From contig NZ_QKUF01000001.1 in NCBI RefSeq assembly GCF_003253565.1, positions 515,867 to 579,866 of the forward strand: DNA of 64,000 nt, in the 5' to 3' direction. Numbering within the stretch: position 1 is the stretch's first letter; each line of letters begins with the position of its first letter. This DNA comes from Thermosporothrix hazakensis (GTDB lineage: Bacteria > Chloroflexota > Ktedonobacteria > Ktedonobacterales > Ktedonobacteraceae). This document shows, in pieces, positions 43,051 to 52,233 of the stretch. Both the position numbers and the translations under genes were made by a program. The notes under the pieces are model-generated. The model was not told the DNA's origin. It made no database searches and saw only the letters and a list, made by a program, of their open reading frames with translations.

Positions 43051-44741
43051 CGTGACTCAATCATCACCTTTGAGAAAGCCACCTCAACTCCATTTGCCTC
43101 TACAAAGAAGCCGATCAGGCCAGCCGCTGGAGCGGTATGCCCGGGATCCACAACGGGTGGCCCAAGCGAGCGCCCATTCAGTGCGAAGATAAAAGTATTA
43201 TTCCGGGCCTCAATCGTCAGGGTGTTTGCCTGCTGCAAGCCCGGCTTAAAATCGGGAAAGGCACCAAGCGCTAACGGTGGATTCCATTTGCCCTCATAGC
43301 GATAAAAGGCATACTGACCGGAACCATCACCCAGAATCTCAAAGAGGTAGTAGTGCGACTGCCCGGGATCCGAACGGAAAATTACGCCATAGTTATCACG
43401 CCCATTTTTCGGACTTTTGATCTGCTTCATCTCAACCTGTAAGCGGAAGTCTCGAAAGCTATGCAGAGGGCAAAGCGAGACCACCGGCACATTCTGCGGT
43501 GTCCGATTCAAGACATGATAAGCTCTGCTTCGGCTGTCATAGAAAAAGGATCCACTCTTCGGCCAGCTATCGCAGCTTGTCAGAAGATCAAGCGCCTCTC
43601 CGGTAGCCGGTTGATACATAGGCAGAGGCGTCGGTGTCGCTTTTACCTCGGGAACCGTAAAAAGTCGCGGGTAGAGCAATGCGCCAGCGAATCCGCCGAT
43701 GATGACGACCAACAGGAGCGACAGCAGTGAGACCACGCGTGCAGGGGTTATCCTCTTTCTAGCTGGAAGCGATATCTGATCGCCAGTATCGAGCGTTGGC
43801 TGTTCATCTTCGGGTACAGCGGGCGGCGCAACGGCCTGTAACAGGCGCTTGCTGCGTTTCTTCTGCTCTCGCTGCTCACGGTAATAATAGAGATTAACCG
43901 CTTCTGTAAACGCCTCGCTGAACTGGAGCGGTGTGGCGAAACGGCGTTCTGGCTTCTTTTCCAGCGCCCGCTGAAGCACGGCATCAATCTCCGATGGTAT
44001 ATCCACACGCAACGATGTAAGTCGAGGAGGTCGATCATGCACATGCATCAATGCAACGGCTATCGTCGTTGAAGCTTTAAAAGGGAGTTGTCCAGTCAGC
44101 AGGAAAAAGAACGCGACCCCCAGAGAATAGATATCTGAGCGACTATCAAGCACAGCACCCATTGCCTGCTCAGGAGAAATATAATCGGGAGTGCCCATCA
44201 AGAAGTTTCCCTGTTCCGTCGGATGCAGCGATTGCACTTTCTGCGCAATGCCAAAATCGGTCAGCATTGCGTGCTCTTCTTCATCAATCAGAATATTCGC
44301 CGGTTTGATATCGCAGTGAATCCAGCCCTGTTCATGCAAATGAGTCAATGCAGAGGCGATCTGTTCAAGATACCACTGGGCATCCAGCAGCGAGAGAGGA
44401 CCATGTTGAGCAACATACTCCGAGAGCGTGCCTCTGGACATATAGGGCATGACAATATAGGGCAATCCGTCCTGCTCGCCATAGGCATAAATAGGCAGAA
44501 CATTCGGGTGGTCAAGCTTGCTGGCCGTTTCAGCCTCATGTAAGAAACGCTCATAATAATTGCGTAATACCTGTTGTTCCAGGTTGGCACGAGGGAGAAA
44601 GACCTTTACGGCTACTTTTCGTTCCGGGCTCCGCTGTTGAGCCAGAAACACAACACTTGATCCCCCACACCCCAGCACCCGTTCAAGGATGCAGGAACCG
44701 ATTTCCTTCCCGATAAGGTGTTCACCTCTCACAGCGGTCAA
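43035..44741 (-). CDS. Membrane Ser/Thr protein kinase with extracytoplasmic lectin-like domain
   Basis: The protein has about 568 residues. Residues about 12-280 form a PknB-type kinase: GCGGSSVVFLA (Gly-rich loop), VAVKVFL (ATP-binding Lys), HCDIKPANIL (catalytic loop), DFGIA and SPEQAMG. The catalytic loop has Cys instead of Arg before the Asp, so it is a non-RD kinase. A transmembrane helix lies near 335-355, and the last 190 residues outside resemble a concanavalin-like (LamG/DUF1080) jelly roll (FRLQVEMKQIKS; NYGVIFRSDPG). TTG 44741 follows GAGAGGAG and is my preferred start; TTG 44765 or GTG 44732 are alternatives. It likely senses a cell-wall or sugar ligand. Confidence 0.87.
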   Translation of the reverse strand: MTAVRGEHLIGKEIGSCILERVLGCGGSSVVFLAQQRSPERKVAVKVFLPRANLEQQVLRNYYERFLHEAETASKLDHPNVLPIYAYGEQDGLPYIVMPYMSRGTLSEYVAQHGPLSLLDAQWYLEQIASALTHLHEQGWIHCDIKPANILIDEEEHAMLTDFGIAQKVQSLHPTEQGNFLMGTPDYISPEQAMGAVLDSRSDIYSLGVAFFFLLTGQLPFKASTTIAVALMHVHDRPPRLTSLRVDIPSEIDAVLQRALEKKPERRFATPLQFSEAFTEAVNLYYYREQREQKKRSKRLLQAVAPPAVPEDEQPTLDTGDQISLPARKRITPARVVSLLSLLLVVIIGGFAGALLYPRLFTVPEVKATPTPLPMYQPATGEALDLLTSCDSWPKSGSFFYDSRSRAYHVLNRTPQNVPVVSLCPLHSFRDFRLQVEMKQIKSPKNGRDNYGVIFRSDPGQSHYYLFEILGDGSGQYAFYRYEGKWNPPLALGAFPDFKPGLQQANTLTIEARNNTFIFALNGRSLGPPVVDPGHTAPAAGLIGFFVEANGVEVAFSKVMIESRGAGR

Positions 44742-44859
44742 CGTTACGCTCCTCTCTCGCAGCAAAAAAAGAAAAAACGGTCAGTCCCGAAAATGCTCAC
44801 GCTGCCGCTCATCCTCAGCAGGGTGCCGTATCAGAGGCAAGCAGAGAGAGTAGAGCCCG

Positions 44860-44887
44860 AAAGCGCCCGGCATTAGTCAGGCGCTTT
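44860..44887. terminator. Hairpin between kinase and M29 aminopeptidase genes
   Basis: AAAGCGCC and GGCGCTTT form an 8-pair stem with a 12-base loop. T-rich sequence follows on the plus strand; on the minus strand it lies upstream of the M29 gene's 3' end. Confidence 0.55.
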
Positions 44888-44936
44888 CTTTGCTTTTTCT
44901 TGCTCTATATATCGTCTGTAGCACTACAAGACGATA

Positions 44937-45956
44937 CTAGATTACGAAGGCTCCATCACGCATAATCGTCTTTCCATCTACTTCAATTGTACAACATGTA
45001 GGAATGACGTCAACGTGAATCGAAGCATCCCAATCAGCGCCGGTAAACTCCGGGTAGGGGTTACCGAAAGCGACGTGTAGTCCCGGCATTTTCTCATCCT
45101 GCAAGAGATTACCAGTCAGCTTCTTCAGGCTGGTCAGCGTGCCAATCGCGAACTCACCCGCCCGGTTGCCATTCGGCACTGAGAAGAAGTAGTCGCGTAC
45201 TTCCTTTGCCAGGGCCTCGTTTTCGCTACTGACCTCGGTAATATAACCATCCTTGACCTTGATCGTCAGCGGCTGCTTCAAGACGCCATATTTCTCCGAG
45301 AAATAGTCACCAAGCACTTCACACACGAGTGTGCCATCAACGGTCGCAGGGGCAGTAAATACCTCTCCTTCGGGCAGGTTGCCCCACTTTCCCTGCTCGG
45401 TATAGCGTCCATGACAGGGGATCCACTTCCAGTCCGGGTGGAAGGTGGCGCTGACATCGGTACCTTTGGGTGAGGTCACATGGATAGTCTTTGCATTGCG
45501 TACCAGTTCGTAGACCTGGTTGGTGACTTTGAATACCTCGTCGTAATCGGCACACATACCCTCAGTCATCAACTGGTCATCGATACCGATCATATGCCCG
45601 TGGCGCACACGCAACTCATTGACCAGGAACGGCAACAGAGGAATACGGAACGCAATCTCACCGGGCTGAGCAGTGGCAATATAGAAGGTTACCGTCGGTT
45701 TGGCCTGAATCAGATCATTGCGGAACTCATCGGAAAAGCTGGTGAGAGGGCGGTTCCCATAGTGCTCAAGGAAGCACACAGAAACGGCGGCATGACGTTT
45801 TAGCGCGGCTGCCGCCACGCGACTTGCGATATGTTCACGTGCATAATCAGTTATAATCACCACACGATCGCCCTCGGACACCCCCATACACTTGACCGCA
45901 TTCTCCGCCCCGAGCTGTAATTTTTCTTCAAAGGAAAGGGAATTCAGATCAACCAT
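44937..45956 (-). CDS. M29-like aminopeptidase
   Basis: The 339-residue protein resembles the thermophilic aminopeptidase (AmpS/AmpT/PepII) family. Landmarks are GNLPEGEVFTAP (metal-ligand Glu), NGNRAGEFAIGTL and the GLHVAFGNPYPE plus SIHVDVIPT segments carrying His and Asp ligands. It is shorter than the 400-residue peptidases, so it may be the compact leucyl-aminopeptidase subgroup. It should remove N-terminal residues from peptides as a dimeric metallo-enzyme. GTAGGAGAAG precedes ATG 45956 and a promoter lies upstream. Confidence 0.85.
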   Translation of the reverse strand: MVDLNSLSFEEKLQLGAENAVKCMGVSEGDRVVIITDYAREHIASRVAAAALKRHAAVSVCFLEHYGNRPLTSFSDEFRNDLIQAKPTVTFYIATAQPGEIAFRIPLLPFLVNELRVRHGHMIGIDDQLMTEGMCADYDEVFKVTNQVYELVRNAKTIHVTSPKGTDVSATFHPDWKWIPCHGRYTEQGKWGNLPEGEVFTAPATVDGTLVCEVLGDYFSEKYGVLKQPLTIKVKDGYITEVSSENEALAKEVRDYFFSVPNGNRAGEFAIGTLTSLKKLTGNLLQDEKMPGLHVAFGNPYPEFTGADWDASIHVDVIPTCCTIEVDGKTIMRDGAFVI

Positions 45957-46055
45957 AGAACTCTTCTCCTACAAGCAATAATTCAGTACCAGAGCCTCTC
46001 TTTTCAGTATGCTCCCGCGCACAGAAAGAAATAGATGCAGATTGGTAATACAACT

Positions 46056-46083
46056 ATTATAACCCGCTTCCGTGTTCATGCAA
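46056..46083 (-). promoter_or_regulatory. Promoter of the M29 aminopeptidase gene
   Basis: TTGCAT (46083-46078) and TATAAT (46061-46056) have a 16-base spacer on the minus strand. The rest of 45957-46326 is A/T-rich and holds no gene; it must also contain the plus-strand promoter of the YbjN gene, which I could not fix. Confidence 0.62.
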
Positions 46084-46326
46084 CCACGAGGCCGAATGAC
46101 ATGCCACGCTCCAGATTGCGAGCGAAGACCCACGACATCATCTCTACAATATGGTATACTTTGGGGGGAGCTTCCGCTTTTTGCTTGCGTGCAGATGCGT
46201 TGTGGCTCTCAACAGTTTTATCTACAGGTTATCCTTTTTGTTACTCTTTCATTGAATGTATAGCTACTATAACAACAAGCGTATAAAAAGGTATTATTAC
46301 ATCAATTATTTGAGGAGCGTTAGCGC

Positions 46327-46938
46327 ATGCCAGAACACTTTGGCCTTTCACACCTTATCCAATACCTCACACAGATGGGCCTGAAAGTCGCAAACGTGAA
46401 TGAAAAACAAGAGCTCGTCGAAATGGCCTTTCATGGAGAACAGGGGCAATGGCGCCTGATTATCGGCTTCCATCAAAGCGGAGAGACCCGAAAACTGATG
46501 TTTATTGTCCCCCATATCGCGACGCTTGGCCTGTATAAACGCCAGGAGTGTCTTGAAGCCCTGATGGCCGTCAATTATCGGATCGCTATTGGCAAGTTTG
46601 GCCTTGATCTTAATGATGGCGAGATCCGCCTTGAGGAAACGATTCCGCTCGCCGACAACGGCCTGAGCTTTGAACAGTTCCAGCTCGCCACTCGCGCAAT
46701 CATGCAGACGATTGGTATCTATCAGAGCCTCCTGCCACGTATCCTCTATGGGCACAAAAGTGTCCACGAAGCCCTGGAAGAATGCGAACAGGAATTCTTC
46801 CAGCGCGGAAAAGCGCTCAATACTACCACCTTCAGTCCTGTGCCGCCTCCAGACAATGAGCTCCATAACGATCTGAACGCAGAAGATGTTCTGGCAGAGG
46901 TCGTTCGCCTGCTCGAAGAAAACAAGAAACGAGACTGA
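46327..46938 (+). CDS. YbjN-domain protein
   Basis: The 203-residue protein matches the YbjN/type III secretion chaperone-like fold: alternating helices and strands with MFIVPHIATLGLYKRQECLEAL and YRIAIGKFGLDLNDGEIRLEETIPL (landmarks, not continuous). The charged C-terminal tail (about 165-203) is probably disordered with a final helix. GAGGAG precedes the ATG. Family members are cytoplasmic adaptor-like proteins of unknown role. It overlaps nothing and converges on a small membrane-protein gene. Confidence 0.72.
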   Translation: MPEHFGLSHLIQYLTQMGLKVANVNEKQELVEMAFHGEQGQWRLIIGFHQSGETRKLMFIVPHIATLGLYKRQECLEALMAVNYRIAIGKFGLDLNDGEIRLEETIPLADNGLSFEQFQLATRAIMQTIGIYQSLLPRILYGHKSVHEALEECEQEFFQRGKALNTTTFSPVPPPDNELHNDLNAEDVLAEVVRLLEENKKRD

Positions 46939-46953
46939 ACGCTCTTGCCTCTA

Positions 46954-47199
46954 TTAATACCGGGGGTGTTTCTCGGTTGAGAAATGCCCATTTTGCCGGG
47001 CTCGCGTGGAGAGATCAGAGGGCGTCCCGGCAACTTCATCATCTTCCATTGTCGCGGGATCAAAGGGGACCCAGTCGTTCATTACTCGCCCACGCAGCAC
47101 CTTTTTCCGACCCAGATATCTTCTCGTTACCAGCCAGACGCCCCAGAAGAGAATTCCAGCAGCAATAAGCATTCCCAGATACGTTACGATCGTATACAT
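46954..47199 (-). CDS. Small single-helix membrane protein
   Basis: The 81-residue protein starts at ATG 47199, seven bases after GAGAGG. The first 25 residues (MYTIVTYLGMLIAAGILFWG...) form one transmembrane helix, followed by a basic RRYLGRKKVLRGR stretch and a hydrophilic tail. The topology should be N-terminus out, tail in. No family is recognised. Confidence 0.6.
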   Translation of the reverse strand: MYTIVTYLGMLIAAGILFWGVWLVTRRYLGRKKVLRGRVMNDWVPFDPATMEDDEVAGTPSDLSTRARQNGHFSTEKHPRY

Positions 47200-47312
47200 A
47201 CTATGGCCTCTCTCCCTCAAATTCCAGTTTCATCACAAGCCCTTCCATTGTAGCGCTTGAGCAAGCAGAGGGTCAAGCAACAGGAACGAGAGGAAAGAAG
47301 AGGTGCCTCCCC

Positions 47313-47348
47313 GGCGGTCGGGGGGAGAGAGAGGAATACCCGACCGCC
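47313..47348 (+). repeat. Perfect inverted repeat in the gap before the DUF1015 gene
   Basis: GGCGGTCGGG (47313-47322) and CCCGACCGCC (47339-47348) form 10-base arms around 16 bases. The interval 47200-47648 has no other recognisable feature. Confidence 0.5.
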
Positions 47349-47648
47349 ATGCGGGAAGCAAAGGAGAATATCATGAGGTCAAGGGAGAGCATATTCAATT
47401 TCAAACATTTGTTCTATAGCTTCATCATAACACAGCCGACCAAATCCTGTCAAGCATCGGCTGGAACACCGTTTCTCTGTTCAAGAAACAAGCTGAACAG
47501 GAGAGAAGAGGTCGGGGCAGCGAGAAAAAGAAAGACTGCTATAGAGAGACGTGATACAATAGAGTGGCATAGAGCATTTCCGATTGCCAGGCAGGCCCGC
47601 TCCATGCGTGCTGGACGTAGATAAGAAAAGATGGAGAAGCGATACATT

Positions 47649-48950
47649 ATGGCAGATGTCAGACCGCTCCACGGTTTGCGCTATGCGCATGAGAAAATAG
47701 AAGATCTTGCACAAGTTGTTACCCCTCCATTCGATGTCATCAGCAAAGAGGCACAGGAGCGCTACTATCAGCGCAACCCCTATAACATCGTGCGGCTTGA
47801 GCTTGGCAAAGCGGAACCGAACGATAATGAGCTGAACAACGTCTACACGCGCGCCGCTGCCACCCTGGCGGAATGGCGTGTTCAAGGCGTCATCCAGCAG
47901 GAAGAGAAGCCCTGCTATTACCTTTATCAGCAGCTATTTCAGCAGGGAGGCAAAACCTACACACGCACCAGCCTGCTTGCTCGTGTGCGCCTGGAACCCT
48001 GGGAAAAACGGGTCATTCTGCCTCATGAACACACACGCAAAAAAGATAAAGATGATCGCCTCAGCCTATATCGCGCCTGCGTTGCGAATTTCAGCCCAAT
48101 TATGAGCCTTTATGAGGACCCACAGGGCCGCATGCGCCGCCTCTTGAGCGAGTACGCACTACAGCCTCAAGTCCTGTTCGTTGACGAAGAGAAGGTTGAG
48201 CACCGCTTCCAGCCTATCTATGACGAAGAGCAGATTGCGCTGATTCGTGATTTCTTCGCCGAGAGACAATTGTATATCGCCGACGGCCACCACCGCTATG
48301 AGACCGGCCTGAACTATCGGAATGAGCTTGTTGCCAGCCGGGGCCGCGAACTATCGCCCGAAGATGCTGCCAACTTTACTATGATGGCATTGATTGATAT
48401 TGATGACCCCGGACTCGTCGTCATGCCCACACATCGCCTGCTGTTTAACCTCCCATCTGAAGGGCTAAGCGCACTCACACCGGAGCAGCTTGGCAGCTTC
48501 TTCGAGGTCGAGCCACTGCACACAGATGAGGCCCTACAGGCCCGGCTGGATGAGGCAGGCCAAGCCCAACCATCCTTTATCCTGAAGACCAAAGAGCACA
48601 CGCTGCTGCTACGTCTCCACGACCAGGGACGCGCCGCCATGCAGAACAGCGGACATTCAGCAGCCTGGGAACGGCTGGATGTCGCGATTGCGCAACGCCT
48701 GATCTTTGAAGCGCTGCTTGGCCTGACACCTGAGGATATGGCCGCGGGCAAGTATGTTCGCTATAATCATGAACTGCAAGCCAGTCTGGACGAGCTTCAA
48801 AACGGCTCCATACAGGCTCTTCTCCTGTTGAACAGCACTCCACTGCGACAGGTATGCGATGTGGCACAGGCAGATGACCGTATGCCACAGAAATCAACCT
48901 ATATATATCCGAAACTCATCACCGGACTAGTAATCAATCCCTTGTGGTAA
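47649..48950 (+). CDS. DUF1015 family protein
   Basis: The protein has about 433 residues. It begins MADVRPLHGLRYAHEKI and contains VVTPPFDVIS, PYNIVRLELG and YIADGHHRYETGLNYR, the conserved features of DUF1015. The family occurs next to amino-acid or metabolic genes, but no activity has been established. ATG 47649 gives the family N-terminus; ATG 47631 would add six residues. It precedes an FAD oxidoreductase by 10 bases, so the two form an operon. Confidence 0.88.
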   Translation: MADVRPLHGLRYAHEKIEDLAQVVTPPFDVISKEAQERYYQRNPYNIVRLELGKAEPNDNELNNVYTRAAATLAEWRVQGVIQQEEKPCYYLYQQLFQQGGKTYTRTSLLARVRLEPWEKRVILPHEHTRKKDKDDRLSLYRACVANFSPIMSLYEDPQGRMRRLLSEYALQPQVLFVDEEKVEHRFQPIYDEEQIALIRDFFAERQLYIADGHHRYETGLNYRNELVASRGRELSPEDAANFTMMALIDIDDPGLVVMPTHRLLFNLPSEGLSALTPEQLGSFFEVEPLHTDEALQARLDEAGQAQPSFILKTKEHTLLLRLHDQGRAAMQNSGHSAAWERLDVAIAQRLIFEALLGLTPEDMAAGKYVRYNHELQASLDELQNGSIQALLLLNSTPLRQVCDVAQADDRMPQKSTYIYPKLITGLVINPLW

Positions 48951-48960
48951 GGAGTAACTG

Positions 48961-50259
48961 ATGATACTTATTGTCGGAGCTGGCCTGGCGGGGCTTACGT
49001 GTGCGAAGAAGCTTGTAGAAGCAGGTCAGCAGGTACTTGTCTTAGAGGCGGCAGATCAGGTCGGCGGTCGCCTGCGCACAGATTATCATGAAGATGGCTA
49101 TCGACTCGATCGCGGCTTTCAGGTGCTGTTTACGGCTTATCCGGCTCTCAAACGGCACCTCAACCTTGAACGGCTCAAACAGCGCTCCTTTGAGCCAGGT
49201 GCACTCCTGATCAAGAACGGGAAACGCTACGAGATCAGTGATCCCCTCCGCGATCCCAAAGGGCTGCTTCCAAGCCTGTTCAATCCGCTGATTCCAGCTA
49301 CCGACAAAGCCAGGACAGTTACATTACGGGCACAACTCCAAAAGTATTCCGCCGGTGATATTTTTTCCGGCGCCAACCAACCACATGGACAGGACGAAAG
49401 CACAGAGGCCTACCTGCTCCGACAGGGCTTCTCGCAAAAGTTCATTGATAACTTTATACGCCCCTTTTTCGGTGGTATCTTCCTTGAGCGTGAAATGCAT
49501 ACCAGCGCCCGGATGTTCCAGTTTCTCTTTAAGATGCTGGCTACCGGTGATATCGTACTTCCTGCTGAAGGGATACAGCGCATTCCAGAACAGATCGCGT
49601 CTCACATTCCCAGAAGCGCTATTCGCTTTAATGCCAGGGTGCAGAGGCTGCTGATTGAGGGACAGCGCATTCGTGGTGTACAACTGACAAACGGCGAAGA
49701 GATCCACACGGAGCAGGTGGTTCTCGCGACCCCGGCTCCCGTCGCCTCTCAACTCCTCGGACAGCATGGAAAGGGGCTTCCTATCGAAGGCGTCGGTTGT
49801 GTCTGTGTGTACTTCGCGGGTGACACCCGGCTCTATTCACAGCGGAAAATCCTGCTGAACGCCAATCCAGACGCCTATGTGAACAATGCCACGCTCCTGA
49901 GCAATATTGCGCCAAGCTATGCACCACGCCGCAAGCACCTGCTCTCGGCAACGATCCTCGGCAATCCAACTGAGGACGATGACACAATTGCGCAACGGAG
50001 CCTGACCGAGATCGCAAGCTGGTTCCCGGAACATGATCTCAAGAGCTGGCAAACGCTGGCCGTCTATCGCATTCCTTTTGCTCAGTTTGCACAGCCCGCT
50101 GGCATCTATGATTCGCTTCCGGACAACACAACTGAAATAGAGGGACTCTATCTTGCCGGAGAATACACCAAGTCCAGCAGCATTCAGGGAGCCATGCATA
50201 GTGGTGAGTACGCGGCACAGGCCGTGCTCAAAGCCCCACTGAAAGCAACCTCATCCTGA
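48961..50259 (+). CDS. FAD-dependent amine oxidase/phytoene-desaturase-like oxidoreductase
   Basis: The 432-residue protein has an N-terminal dinucleotide-binding motif VGAGLAGLTCAKKL with acidic end VLEAADQVGGRLRTD, a central substrate domain, and the C-terminal FAD motif GLYLAGEYTKSSSIQGAMHSG. It fits the NAD(P)-binding amine-oxidase and carotene-desaturase clan. The substrate is unknown. AAGGAG lies before the ATG. Its coupling to the DUF1015 gene hints at a shared pathway. Confidence 0.87.
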   Translation: MILIVGAGLAGLTCAKKLVEAGQQVLVLEAADQVGGRLRTDYHEDGYRLDRGFQVLFTAYPALKRHLNLERLKQRSFEPGALLIKNGKRYEISDPLRDPKGLLPSLFNPLIPATDKARTVTLRAQLQKYSAGDIFSGANQPHGQDESTEAYLLRQGFSQKFIDNFIRPFFGGIFLEREMHTSARMFQFLFKMLATGDIVLPAEGIQRIPEQIASHIPRSAIRFNARVQRLLIEGQRIRGVQLTNGEEIHTEQVVLATPAPVASQLLGQHGKGLPIEGVGCVCVYFAGDTRLYSQRKILLNANPDAYVNNATLLSNIAPSYAPRRKHLLSATILGNPTEDDDTIAQRSLTEIASWFPEHDLKSWQTLAVYRIPFAQFAQPAGIYDSLPDNTTEIEGLYLAGEYTKSSSIQGAMHSGEYAAQAVLKAPLKATSS

Positions 50260-50269
50260 GAAAAAAGAG

Positions 50270-50299
50270 GGCCGGGTGTATTGCCCGGCCTTGCCTTTT
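50270..50299. terminator. Bidirectional terminator
   Basis: GGCCGGG and CCCGGCC form a 7-pair stem around TGTATTG, followed by TTGCCTTTT and preceded by AAAAAA, between converging genes. Confidence 0.85.
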
Positions 50300-50301
50300 G
50301 C

Positions 50302-51987
50302 TCAGTTATCGTCTTCGCCCACCAGATCATGGGCCAACGCCCTGAGATCCTGATCCCCAAGCGAACTATCCCCAAACGCCTCGACCATCATACGTAATGG
50401 CCCCTGCTCGATAGAGAGCTGCATCATCATACGCGGAAATGCCTGCTCGGATATTACAACACCGCTAGCGGGCTTCATGACGGTCGCAACAGCTCGGATA
50501 ATATGCGCCACATCCTCACGCCCAACAAGCTGAAACACCGCCGCCTGACGCAATAGACGTTCGGCATACAGCACCCGCCATTTCTCATCAAAGAGCTTCT
50601 CCAGAGCCTCAGTTACCAGTTCCTCAAGCAGCTCCTGTTTCACTTGCTCCTGACTGCGCCCCTCGTTCAGCAACTTCGCGCTCGCATTCGGAGCTTCCAG
50701 CGCACTACAGGCGTTCCAATAGCGGTTAATGTATGGTTCCAACTGCTGGATCGTTTCAAAATACCAGGAATAAAACTCGGGCAGTTGGTACAGGTCTCCG
50801 CCCTTCTGTGCCTGTGCTCGCGTCTCCTCATCAAGAGGCAGCGTTTCCAGGATGGCGGGCGGCAATGAGGCCTTCTCTTTCCTGGAAATAGGCTCAAACT
50901 CGATAAACGGGCGCCAGATTGAATAGGAGATAGGCAACGCCCGCCGCGTCCGCTTGTTGACAGCACGAGCCTCCATAATCAGCAGGCGCGCAAACGAGAA
51001 CGGCACCTCAACGCTATGAATGCCCTGCTCATGCATATCACCCGTTATTCGACCGAGCTGCTGCATCTCCATTTCATCGATACCGTAACAATCCTTGATC
51101 CCGATCTGATCCCGATAGAAGATATTTACACCCTTCAACAGGCCATCCGGGCGCTTCCAGAGCAGCAGAATAAATTGCGAGCCAGCTCCATCGAGAAAGC
51201 TCACCCGCGCCTGAAATGGCGGCAGATCAGCGAGCGTCAGTGCTTCAGGCATCTCATCCAGCAATCCCGGGGCCGTCAACATGGTCAGGCGACCAAGCAC
51301 GACGCGAGCCTGCCGCTTGAGCTGGCGATTCGAGGTAGTGGCGATCAGATGGCGAAGAGCCGGAACCGAACGCGGTGCCGCAATCGCGCCAAGCTGTTCC
51401 AGCGCATCAATAATCACCGTCACTACCTTACTCGGCTGATTTTCCAGCAGCGGGATCAATAAGTTTGCAGCCCGCGGATCGTTGCTATTGCCGAGCCACT
51501 GAATAAAAGAAATACGGCGCTCAACAGGCATTGAGGTCACATCAACCAGGACGGCCTCAGTCCCACGCTCACTCTGCCCTACCAGTTCCAGCAGGCGCAT
51601 CTGCATTCGCTGCATCGCTCCGACAGGATCATTGAGGTATTCAACCAACCCATCTTCAGCCAGTTCAGAGCCCAATTCTTTTAACAATGGAGAAAGCGAC
51701 AGCTTGGCGACATCACTCACCGTAGGGTCCGTCACAAAATCTTCCAGTTCCTCTATATCAAAATCGGTCGCCAGCTCTGAGAGGATAACCAGAGCCGCCC
51801 GTTGCGCCATCATATCAGAGGAACGCAGCAAATTCAGGACCTTTTCACGAGCCCCTCTCGTCCATTCCTCATCCAGACGATCAAAATACCCCGCCAGTGT
51901 TTCTTGCTCTATATCATTACGGCGACACATCGCCAGCAAAATGCTATCTATACTCTCTTGAGGCAATCCTTTTCGACCTCGCGGCAT
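50302..51987 (-). CDS. HEAT-like repeat protein of unknown function
   Basis: The 561-residue protein has HEAT-like helical pairs in residues about 1-250 (AQRAALVILSELATDFDIE, PSKVVTVIIDALEQLGAI, NRQLKRQARVVLGRLTML), followed by a mixed domain and a helical C-terminal part (SRQEQVKQELLEELVTEAL). No membrane segment or signal peptide is seen. TAAGGAG precedes ATG 51987. It is probably a cytoplasmic scaffold. No informative neighbour was found. Confidence 0.72.
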   Translation of the reverse strand: MPRGRKGLPQESIDSILLAMCRRNDIEQETLAGYFDRLDEEWTRGAREKVLNLLRSSDMMAQRAALVILSELATDFDIEELEDFVTDPTVSDVAKLSLSPLLKELGSELAEDGLVEYLNDPVGAMQRMQMRLLELVGQSERGTEAVLVDVTSMPVERRISFIQWLGNSNDPRAANLLIPLLENQPSKVVTVIIDALEQLGAIAAPRSVPALRHLIATTSNRQLKRQARVVLGRLTMLTAPGLLDEMPEALTLADLPPFQARVSFLDGAGSQFILLLWKRPDGLLKGVNIFYRDQIGIKDCYGIDEMEMQQLGRITGDMHEQGIHSVEVPFSFARLLIMEARAVNKRTRRALPISYSIWRPFIEFEPISRKEKASLPPAILETLPLDEETRAQAQKGGDLYQLPEFYSWYFETIQQLEPYINRYWNACSALEAPNASAKLLNEGRSQEQVKQELLEELVTEALEKLFDEKWRVLYAERLLRQAAVFQLVGREDVAHIIRAVATVMKPASGVVISEQAFPRMMMQLSIEQGPLRMMVEAFGDSSLGDQDLRALAHDLVGEDDN

Positions 51988-52233
51988 GCGTTTCTCCTTA
52001 CAATAGTACCTGTGGAGTTGCGTTCAGTCTCTCTTATCAGGAGAATCTACCAATGAAAGTCATTGTATCACTTCACTCAGGGCACGTCGAGCAAATCAGA
52101 CCAGGCGTTCCACTGCCCCGCTACATTATCAACATAAAGTGGAGAAAAAGAACAGCAATACATGCAAAAAATAGCTGAGAAGGAAGCGCACACTGCAATT
52201 CCTCTCAGCCGTGGTCTGTCCTACACATGACCG

